Shown one piece after another: positions 1-5,637 of a stretch of DNA of 37,693 bases. Location: positions 1-37,693 of the IMG/VR virus record IMGVR_UViG_3300042892_000537; one strand, given 5' to 3'. Under the pieces are notes generated by a model, which was not told where the DNA came from, ran no database searches, and saw only the letters and a program-made list of their open reading frames with translations. Position 1 is the stretch's first letter; every line of letters begins with the position of its first letter. Source of the stretch: a virus. A program made the position numbers and the translations under genes.

Positions 1-1583
1 GTACCACTTACGTAGGTAAATCTAATAGTACCACCAGCTAGGTGGCTAATATAAATTGCACCTGCTGAGGTAAATCCTGCAGCAATATTTGGTAACCCTG
101 CAGCTAAAATTGTGCTTACCAGCGTTGTTGCTGGAATTGCATTACCACTGCCTGGAATTGTGATTGTAGCTGATTGTGTTGTATTTGTGCCGGGAACAGT
201 TACTTGCATTGTGAAGCTGTTGCCTGCACTGTAAACAGCAGAACCACCTGCAGTCGTGCCAGTAACAGTTGTTGCGCCAATTACAGACTTTCTATATAAT
301 TTACCAGTTACTGTACTAGTACCAACTGTATCATATTGTACATATAATGTACCTACTGCTAGATCACCGCCGCCAGCTACTGGACTTAGTCCGTAGATTG
401 CAGCATTATCGCTAGAATATAATGGAGCCGCTTGTAACGTCCATGAATCTAAATTAGAATCATATTCTTTAATACCCCAATTTGCGCCATTACCTGTGCC
501 TGATGTTTTTAACCATACACTACCAACTGGTCGAGGGCTAGCATCTGTAACTCTCCAAGCTGGAACATTTCTGTAATCGCTAAATTGTACTGTTGGTCCA
601 AATAATGTTTTAACATTACCCGAATCATCGTTGGTCCATAGACCTAAACGTAATGAGCTGTCAGTTGCACCAATTGTTGTACCTAGAGTAATTTTCAATT
701 TACCGTCTGGTAAACTTACGTTACCAGTACTTGCAGCTAGACTGTTAGTAAAAATTTCAATTTGACCTGAGCTGTTTGCTCTAGCACTAACACCTGTAAT
801 ACCTGCACTGTTAATATCACCGGCTGTACTAGTAACTGTTGTTCCTGTTAGTGTAACGTTAACCCCGTTAAGCACCATTTTTTGGCCAATTGCCAAGTTA
901 GCTGGATTAGCAATACTACCAACAATAGTTGGAACAACGTCTGCCCATGAATCACTACCTACTAGTGTCCAAGCATTTTGATAACCTTTGTAATATAGTG
1001 GATTAGAACTGCTGGTTGCTACTACAGCGTAGTCACCAATAGTACCAACTGAAGCTAGTGGTACACTAGAGCTTAATAATGTTAAATCAGTGATGACTGT
1101 TGGAGTTTGTAATGTAAATGCATTATCATACCATTCATAAACACCCCAGTTTGTACCTGATGTGCTGATGTCTAACCAATATGTGCCATCACTTGCTTTG
1201 CCTGTTGGGCGAATACTTGTACCTGTAAGTTGATCTATGTCAACATCAGCACGTTGTACCCAAATTTGGTTGCTAACGCCTAATGCGCTATAAGCAGCCA
1301 ATAAGCCGTATTCGTTACGTTCGTCACCATTTAATGGGTTACCTGAGTCATCAGTACGGAATGCAATGTTACCGTAGTAATTAACTAGATCACGTTGACT
1401 AGTAATTGGAAATACTTTCTCAGCATTTGCCTTAGTAGTATAAGTAGCTAATGCGCCACTTGGTGTGCTTTTGTTTTCTGCTGTAGCAATAAGTATAAAC
1501 GGTACTGATCCAGCGTTGGTAGGAGTGTATTGACTCTCGTCAATTACGGATACTGATACTCCAGGTGAAATTAATGATGCCAT
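1..1583 (-). CDS. 18: Tail sheath protein (gp18-like), C-terminus outside window
   Basis: This is the contractile tail sheath subunit of a T4-like phage. It forms the cylinder around the tail tube and shortens during DNA injection. The reading frame is open from an ATG at 1583 to the left edge of the window, about 527 codons; T4 gp18 has 659, so the end lies outside. The N-terminus reads MASLISPGVSVSVIDESQ, the typical sheath opening (a proline-glycine-valine turn followed by an acidic patch). The frame was checked at both ends and shows no stop there. A GAGGACC ribosome binding site lies 8 bases upstream of the ATG, and an exact TATAAATA late promoter lies at 1617-1624. The tail tube gene would be expected further left, as in T4. 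Identification is by remembered family pattern and is quite secure. Confidence 0.88.
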   Translation of the reverse strand, partial: MASLISPGVSVSVIDESQYTPTNAGSVPFILIATAENKSTPSGALATYTTKANAEKVFPITSQRDLVNYYGNIAFRTDDSGNPLNGDERNEYGLLAAYSALGVSNQIWVQRADVDIDQLTGTSIRPTGKASDGTYWLDISTSGTNWGVYEWYDNAFTLQTPTVITDLTLLSSSVPLASVGTIGDYAVVATSSSNPLYYKGYQNAWTLVGSDSWADVVPTIVGSIANPANLAIGQKMVLNGVNVTLTGTTVTSTAGDINSAGITGVSARANSSGQIEIFTNSLAASTGNVSLPDGKLKITLGTTIGATDSSLRLGLWTNDDSGNVKTLFGPTVQFSDYRNVPAWRVTDASPRPVGSVWLKTSGTGNGANWGIKEYDSNLDSWTLQAAPLYSSDNAAIYGLSPVAGGGDLAVGTLYVQYDTVGTSTVTGKLYRKSVIGATTVTGTTAGGSAVYSAGNSFTMQVTVPGTNTTQSATITIPGSGNAIPATTLVSTILAAGLPNIAAGFTSAGAIYISHLAGGTIRFTYVSG

Positions 1584-1616
1584 AGTAGTTGGTCCTCTAA
1601 ATAGGTTACTTTAACA

Positions 1617-1624
1617 TATTTATA
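1617..1624 (-). promoter_or_regulatory. T4-type late promoter of tail sheath gene
   Basis: Read on the minus strand the sequence is TATAAATA, identical to the T4 late promoter consensus. By T4 geometry transcription would start near 1611, giving a leader of about 28 bases before the sheath ATG. The promoter lies in the loop region of an imperfect inverted repeat (1599-1608 with 1623-1631). Confidence 0.8.
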
Positions 1625-1672
1625 ACTATTTGATATTTTTGGTGTGTTAAGGTGCCCTTTGCAAAGGTATAT

Positions 1673-1680
1673 GATAAATA
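1673..1680 (+). promoter_or_regulatory. Late promoter of GIY-YIG gene
   Basis: GATAAATA on the plus strand matches the late promoter form found across this window. Its last base is 5 bases before the ATG at 1686, so the T4-predicted start point falls on that A and the mRNA would be nearly leaderless. An alternative is that the gene starts at the ATG at 1671, preceded by AAAGG, and the match is fortuitous. Confidence 0.5.
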
Positions 1681-1685
1681 TCTAT

Positions 1686-2084
1686 ATGCAATTTCAATAC
1701 GATCAACTAGAGTATTACGTATATGCCTATTTAAGGAAGGATAGTAACCCTTATTATATAGGAAAAGGCAAAAACAATAGGGTATTTGAAAAGCATAAAA
1801 ATGTAATAACTCCACCTATTAATCGTATTATTATTTTAGAAAGCAATTTAAGTGAACTGGGTGCATTCGCTATAGAAAGAAGAATGATTAAGTGGTACGG
1901 AAGACAAATTAATCATACAGGAATTTTAGAAAACGTCTCTGAAGGCGGGCCAATTGGGTCTGTAGATAGAGAAGCTCAATGGAAATTGTACTTAGAAGAA
2001 GAATTTGGATTTGTTAATGGAGACACAACAGGATGGATCGTAGACCCTTATGCAAGGCTTGTTTATCCAAGCCCGCAGCTATAA
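1686..2084 (+). CDS. GIY-YIG family endonuclease-like protein
   Basis: This is a small protein (132 residues from this start) with a GIY-YIG nuclease core. The pattern is YYVYAYLR, then PYYIGKGK about 10 residues later, followed by a conserved arginine and a His (R-V-F-E-K-H). A conserved glutamate-type position (ELGAFAIERRMIKWYG) follows. GIY-YIG proteins cut DNA; in T4-like phages they are often homing endonucleases (I-TevI, Seg), but single-domain versions also occur as repair or unknown proteins. No DNA-binding domain is attached here. Upstream in-frame ATGs at 1644 and 1671 are possible; 1686 is preferred because of the late promoter just before it, while 1671 has an AAAGG upstream. Its end overlaps the next gene by 52 bases. 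It lies between sheath and dNMP kinase on the opposite strand, as an inserted gene would. Confidence 0.75.
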   Translation: MQFQYDQLEYYVYAYLRKDSNPYYIGKGKNNRVFEKHKNVITPPINRIIILESNLSELGAFAIERRMIKWYGRQINHTGILENVSEGGPIGSVDREAQWKLYLEEEFGFVNGDTTGWIVDPYARLVYPSPQL

Positions 2085-2383
2085 ATTACAGAAAAGGCGA
2101 AGAGGTCCATTTTCGTTCTAGATGCGATTCGTGCATTCGTAAAAAAAGAGGGTTAAAACCATATCGCCCAAAATGGATGGAACAAAACTATAAAAAGAAA
2201 CCACACTGCGAAAAGTGTGGCTTCAAAGCAAAGTTAAAAGAGCAGTTATTTGTCTACTACATCGATGGTAATTTTAATAACAACAACGCTCTTAACTTAA
2301 AAACTATATGCGCTAACTGTCAGTATGAAGTTGCCCGAGAGGGTTTAGGATGGCGTCAAGGCGATCTTGTACCTGACTATTAG
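2033..2383 (+). CDS. HNH-like zinc-binding small protein
   Basis: A 116-residue basic protein with four CxxC motifs: CKAC and CDSC in the first half, CEKC and CANC in the second. The second half has the shape of an HNH (beta-beta-alpha metal) motif: CEKCG, then YYIDGNFNNNNALNLKTICA, then NCQ. In active HNH enzymes the position before IDGN is usually histidine and the segment ends in CH; here they are tyrosine and glutamine. It may therefore be a zinc-binding relic or a nuclease with altered chemistry. The ATG at 2033 overlaps the GIY-YIG gene, with a GGAG about 10 bases upstream, so the two are probably translated together. Its 3' end overlaps the opposite-strand dNMP kinase gene by 71 bases. 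The function is unknown; the fold assignment is inference from the motif pattern. Confidence 0.7.
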   Translation: MDRRPLCKACLSKPAAINYRKGEEVHFRSRCDSCIRKKRGLKPYRPKWMEQNYKKKPHCEKCGFKAKLKEQLFVYYIDGNFNNNNALNLKTICANCQYEVAREGLGWRQGDLVPDY

Positions 2384-3014
2384 TAATATTAGCTTCAATC
2401 TGTTGATACAATTCTTCAATGGTTCCGCTATTGTTTAACACCACATCAAACTTCTGTCCTACCCAAGCCGTTTCGCTGGCATGAACTCCTAGTTGGTCTA
2501 TACGATGTTTGCTTAATGCCCACGATGTATTTCTTGTAGCACCTTTGTTCATACTTTTAGCATCATTAAACCACTCGGGTTCTGGACCACGTTTGATACG
2601 TACTACCTTGCCACCTGCATTACGTATAGCTTTAATTTCATTAGGAAAGCGACAGTCTGTGATAACAATATCATCTTTACTAGATCTTAGACGATTTTCT
2701 AAACTAGCTACCCACATGTCATCATGGAACCCTTTACGCACTACCTCAGTTCCCCAATACTGTAGAACCCAACGTGGAGTTACATCACAGCCTAGTCGTT
2801 TACTCCACCATTCGTCTTTGGTTTCGCGCCAGATTCTTGATTGATTAGTACGCCCTTCTAACAGTTCTCGATCCCATCCAAATACCTGGCTCACTGCGGC
2901 TTTAAGGCTGTTAGCAAAACTTTCTCTGCGGAATTGGTGAAAATTGACCAGATAGTCTGCAACCGTATCTTTACCTGAACCGATAAAGCCTACGATACCG
3001 ATGATTTGACTCAT
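2313..3014 (-). CDS. 1: Deoxynucleoside monophosphate kinase (gp1-like)
   Basis: This enzyme phosphorylates dNMPs (in T4: dTMP, dGMP and hydroxymethyl-dCMP) to dNDPs, supplying nucleotides for phage DNA synthesis in the cytoplasm. The protein has 233 residues; T4 gp1 has 241. The N-terminus carries a Walker A P-loop, GFIGSGKDT, at residues 9-17, then DYLV and FA(N)SLK as in phage dNMP kinases. A DCRFPNE motif typical of the family follows mid-protein, with VVRIKR after it. The start is the ATG at 3014, with AAGGAG 6 bases upstream. A sigma70-type promoter (3040-3068) precedes it, so it is probably an early gene although surrounded by late virion genes. Its C-terminal 23 codons overlap the convergent HNH-like gene. 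Confidence 0.9.
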   Translation of the reverse strand: MSQIIGIVGFIGSGKDTVADYLVNFHQFRRESFANSLKAAVSQVFGWDRELLEGRTNQSRIWRETKDEWWSKRLGCDVTPRWVLQYWGTEVVRKGFHDDMWVASLENRLRSSKDDIVITDCRFPNEIKAIRNAGGKVVRIKRGPEPEWFNDAKSMNKGATRNTSWALSKHRIDQLGVHASETAWVGQKFDVVLNNSGTIEELYQQIEANITNSQVQDRLDAILNPLGQLHTDS

Positions 3015-3039
3015 TGAAAACTCCTTAATTGATAATACT

Positions 3040-3068
3040 ATTTTACGAGGTTATTAACTGAGAGTCAA
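3040..3068 (-). promoter_or_regulatory. Sigma70-type early promoter of dNMP kinase
   Basis: On the minus strand TTGACT (3068-3063) is followed after 17 bases by TAAAAT (3045-3040). Five of six bases match the host consensus in each hexamer, with optimal spacing. It lies in the intergenic gap after gp13. No late promoter precedes this gene. Confidence 0.65.
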
Positions 3069-3074
3069 TGGGTT

Positions 3075-3992
3075 TTAGCCCATTATCCACCACATTGGTT
3101 GACCACCATCAACATACATACGAATTTCTTCGTCAAGTTTGTCAATTAGGGCTTGACCTTCTGTTTTAAGTGCTGTACCGTTAAGTTGAGTACCGCCCTG
3201 TGGTCCTGCTATACTAGCAAATTTTTCACGTGCTTGGCCTATGCTCATCATGGTTAGACCATAAGCATAGTCTTGGATCCAAGGAAATGCCTGCGGATCA
3301 TTTAATAAGACAATATCTGGTTTGTAGTTGTAGGTCCAAAGTAATACGCTTTCTTTTACTATTTCTGTTCCTTGGATCCCACCCCATGGTACCTTACGTA
3401 CCAAGGTAAGTTTTTTAGTTACTTTGTTCCAAGTAAAGTTCATAAAGCCACCAAACATTTTCATAGCTAACTTTTGATAGTCTACAAACAATTCATAGTT
3501 TGCTAGTCCACCAACCCGACCTGCTACTAGCATATAAGTGTTCAAGTATCCACTAGCAAATGGTTCAAATTGGCTAGCAGTCGTACCTGTAACACTACCA
3601 ATACCGCGACGGTAAACTTGTTTGACGTCCATAATATAACTAGGTAAGATATATTCTTGTGTTTCTGGATAAATGTCTAAAAAGCAATAACTTTCTTCAA
3701 CGGCATTTGAACTGCGTTGACGATAGCGTAATAGAGCTTGTTTAATTCCCATGTCAAAGTGTTCTTTGTCGGCTTCAACATCAATCATACCGTAGCCTAG
3801 ACGTAGACGTATATAGTCAGTGATCGCATTTGATTGCGATGCTACTGTGTCTAGTTGTGCTTGTAAATTTGCATCAAACGCAATATGTCCTGCACCTGTG
3901 CCGGTAGATGGATTGTATAAACTTTTGGTAGGTATACTGTTTGTTGCTGTTAGTCCGGTGGTTGCCGATACGTTTGCTGGTAGATCAGACAT
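3075..3992 (-). CDS. 13: Neck / head completion protein (gp13-like)
   Basis: A 305-residue protein, close in length to T4 gp13 (309). With gp14 it closes the filled head and joins it to the tail. The N-terminal 50 residues are low complexity. A helical region follows (DYIRLRLGYGMIDVEADKEH, then IKQALLRYRQRS) of the kind found in head-tail adaptor proteins, and then an EESYCFLDIYPETQEYILP segment that I associate with gp13 of marine T4-like phages. The adjacent gp14 and gp15 genes, on the other strand, support the call, since 13-14-15 are clustered in T4. The start is the ATG at 3992 with AGGAT 7-11 bases upstream. The late promoter and ribosome binding site lie inside a hairpin (3998-4037) that would silence translation of early read-through mRNA. 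Confidence 0.72.
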   Translation of the reverse strand: MSDLPANVSATTGLTATNSIPTKSLYNPSTGTGAGHIAFDANLQAQLDTVASQSNAITDYIRLRLGYGMIDVEADKEHFDMGIKQALLRYRQRSSNAVEESYCFLDIYPETQEYILPSYIMDVKQVYRRGIGSVTGTTASQFEPFASGYLNTYMLVAGRVGGLANYELFVDYQKLAMKMFGGFMNFTWNKVTKKLTLVRKVPWGGIQGTEIVKESVLLWTYNYKPDIVLLNDPQAFPWIQDYAYGLTMMSIGQAREKFASIAGPQGGTQLNGTALKTEGQALIDKLDEEIRMYVDGGQPMWWIMG

Positions 3993-3997
3993 GTAAA

Positions 3998-4037
3998 TTA
4001 TCCTGTTATCGTGTATTTATTATCGACAACAGGATAA
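3998..4037 (-). promoter_or_regulatory. Hairpin masking the gp13 ribosome binding site, with late promoter in loop
   Basis: On the minus strand the 5' arm TTATCCTGTTGTCG (4037-4024) pairs with the 3' arm CGATAACAGGATAA (4011-3998). This gives a 14-bp stem with one G-U pair and a 12-base loop. The 3' arm contains AGGAT, the gp13 ribosome binding site. The loop contains the late promoter AATAAATA (4021-4014). A transcript coming from the upstream early gene forms the hairpin; one started at the late promoter (near 4008) lacks the 5' arm and leaves the site free. Confidence 0.75.
4014..4021 (-). promoter_or_regulatory. Late promoter of gp13
   Basis: AATAAATA on the minus strand differs from TATAAATA only at the first base. 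The predicted start near 4008 gives a 16-base leader beginning UAACAGGAU, which carries only the ribosome binding site half of the hairpin. Confidence 0.7.
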
Positions 4038-4065
4038 GTTTGGCTTTACGCTACCTTGAGGGGGA

Positions 4066-5259
4066 TTAGATTACTTTAAGTAGGATAGTATCAGCATTGA
4101 TACGTCCGTTGAGTTTAATTTCTGTGGTTTTAATATTTTCTAAGAACTTGCGTAGTTCTACTTTGTTACTGGCTAAGAATGCTTTAACTTGTTCTTCAGG
4201 TTTACGCAGAGTTTTTTGTGTACTCTTAGTTTCACTAAATCCCGTGATAGTTGTACCTTTAACCCCAAGCACACCACCCTGGTCTTCAGCTACATACTTG
4301 CCTAGCTTACGATTTTTAACATTATAAACCCATAGCTGTTCTGCACCAACAATGTCTACTGGATTGATTGATACCAATTTCATACCAGCATCTTGTTTGA
4401 GATATTTCAAGCTCTTCACTAGTTTTTCTTTAGCTGGCGGCTTACGTACTGCGGCTTTTTTAGTTGCCTTCTTAGTTTGATTGTAAGCAGTTAAGTCAGC
4501 AAACAGTTTGTCATAAAAAGCATCATAACGTTTATAATCTGCGGCTTTCATATACGCATACGCATCTTTAAGATCTTCATCTTTAGTTGTGCGTGCTTCA
4601 CGCACTTCTGCACAGCGTGGTTCAAACACTGCTGATATCTTACCAATCAATACCTGTGGAACATTATTTTTAATCAAATATTCGTAGGCTTTAGGATCTA
4701 CAGTTTCTCCTGCGAATAATGCATCTTCTAATACTTCAAAATAAAGTATATGCTTCTTAGCCACTTCATTCATACGATCTTGGATCGTTGGGATATAGAC
4801 TTCTGGTTTCTTTACTTCTGTCTTTGTTTCAAAATCTTCATCATTATCTGCTTTAAGCAATAGCACCCGCTGAACTGCATCAAGGATATATTCTACATGG
4901 CGGTCACGTAAAGGCATGCCACGTTCGTGTGCTTTAATTAATGCACAAACTGTAAATGGAGTTAGACTATCAGCTGAACGTTGGTAACGATCAATGGTGT
5001 TTTTATCTAACTTATGTAAGCCTTCGTTACCTTCATGTTGACGTAGCCAAGCCACAACATACTTCTTAAGATCTTTAGTGCTGTAGTAATAATTATAGTA
5101 ACGAAAACTATCACGTAGATGGTGGTCAAATTCTTCATTTGAAAAAGTCAAAGCGCGATCATAATCCCACGTGGGTTCTTTGCCTGTGTATTTTTCATCG
5201 CTAAAGTTAATATTACTAACTTTTGCTTTCTTTTTCATACCGTCAATTTTGATTGCCAT
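4066..5259 (-). CDS. Conserved phage protein of unknown function, early expressed
   Basis: I do not recognise a characterised family. The 397-residue protein is charged and probably mostly helical. It has an N-terminal KKKAKVSNINFSDEKYTG segment and an aromatic-rich stretch around residues 50-72 (FRYYNYYYSTKDLKKYVVAWL). A lysine/alanine/proline-rich basic linker spans residues 263-282 and separates a C-terminal domain ending in KLNGRINADTILLKVI. No signal peptide or membrane segment is visible. From memory, similar proteins occur as hypothetical proteins in marine T4-like phages. The start is the ATG at 5259 with GAGAGG 6 bases upstream and a near-perfect sigma70 promoter (5280-5307). It is therefore likely an early gene next to neck genes. 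Basic linker and charge would suit a nucleic-acid-associated role, but that is only a guess. Confidence 0.85.
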   Translation of the reverse strand: MAIKIDGMKKKAKVSNINFSDEKYTGKEPTWDYDRALTFSNEEFDHHLRDSFRYYNYYYSTKDLKKYVVAWLRQHEGNEGLHKLDKNTIDRYQRSADSLTPFTVCALIKAHERGMPLRDRHVEYILDAVQRVLLLKADNDEDFETKTEVKKPEVYIPTIQDRMNEVAKKHILYFEVLEDALFAGETVDPKAYEYLIKNNVPQVLIGKISAVFEPRCAEVREARTTKDEDLKDAYAYMKAADYKRYDAFYDKLFADLTAYNQTKKATKKAAVRKPPAKEKLVKSLKYLKQDAGMKLVSINPVDIVGAEQLWVYNVKNRKLGKYVAEDQGGVLGVKGTTITGFSETKSTQKTLRKPEEQVKAFLASNKVELRKFLENIKTTEIKLNGRINADTILLKVI

Positions 5260-5279
5260 AATATCCTCTCGTTTCTTAT

Positions 5280-5307
5280 ATTATATATACTTTTTGTAAA
5301 AAGTCAA
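5280..5307 (-). promoter_or_regulatory. Sigma70-type early promoter of 397-residue gene
   Basis: TTGACT (5307-5302) is followed after 16 bases by a perfect TATAAT (5285-5280) on the minus strand. The -35 box includes the TGA stop codon of the upstream 88-residue gene. Predicted start is near 5273, giving a short leader with GAGAGG. Confidence 0.72.
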
Positions 5308-5570
5308 CCGTTTAATAGTACGCCAAATGTTAGATATTGCTCATAATGGGCTATTTCTTGATTAATCTGCGCTAGTAATTCTGCATGCTTTTGGGTTTGA
5401 CGCCCCTGTCTACGACAATTGATTTCTTCTTCGCTGAGCTTTTTAACCATGGCACCTATAGCATTACTCATTTTCAGCATATCGCCTGTATAAGTTTTCA
5501 TCTTATGCGCAGGCTTTTCTAATGCTATCTGCACTTGTGCCCAATCTAAACTTGTAGTAATCTCAGCCAT
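5304..5570 (-). CDS. Small unknown protein, early and probably leaderless
   Basis: An 88-residue protein starting MAEITTSLDWAQVQ, probably all helical with a heptad-like C-terminal half (KKLSEEEINCRRQ to NQEIAHYEQYL); it could form a coiled coil. I do not recognise the family. The frame is open 6 codons further upstream to ATGs at 5588 and 5585. However, a strong sigma70 promoter (TTGACA, 17 bases, TATACT) has its -10 box ending 5 bases before the ATG at 5570. Transcription would then start at or beside this ATG, and the upstream ATGs would lie outside the mRNA. No Shine-Dalgarno sequence precedes either start. It is followed by the 397-residue early gene, and is divergent from gp14. Confidence 0.72.
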   Translation of the reverse strand: MAEITTSLDWAQVQIALEKPAHKMKTYTGDMLKMSNAIGAMVKKLSEEEINCRRQGRQTQKHAELLAQINQEIAHYEQYLTFGVLLNG

Positions 5571-5575
5571 AATAC

Positions 5576-5604
5576 AGTATAACATCATTTGGGCGGATTG
5601 TCAA
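5576..5604 (-). promoter_or_regulatory. Strong sigma70-type early promoter
   Basis: A perfect TTGACA (5604-5599) is followed by a 17-base spacer and TATACT (5581-5576) on the minus strand, the best consensus promoter seen in the window. The -10 box is 5 bases from the ATG at 5570. It lies back to back with the late promoter of gp14 at 5609-5616. Confidence 0.75.
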
Positions 5605-5608
5605 CGGC

Positions 5609-5616
5609 GATAAATA
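5609..5616 (+). promoter_or_regulatory. Late promoter of gp14-gp15-NUDIX unit
   Basis: GATAAATA on the plus strand; predicted start near 5622. The short leader contains TTAGGAT before the gp14 ATG at 5638. Confidence 0.72.
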
Positions 5617-5637
5617 CTAGATAATTAGGATTAAATA

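Noticed and set aside
1606-1815. Minus-strand frame between sheath and GIY-YIG genes
   Set aside because: It overlaps the sheath promoter and leader and the GIY-YIG coding region; no ribosome site or family resemblance.
2509-2844. Plus-strand frame of 111 codons inside dNMP kinase
   Set aside because: Antisense shadow of a clearly assigned enzyme gene.
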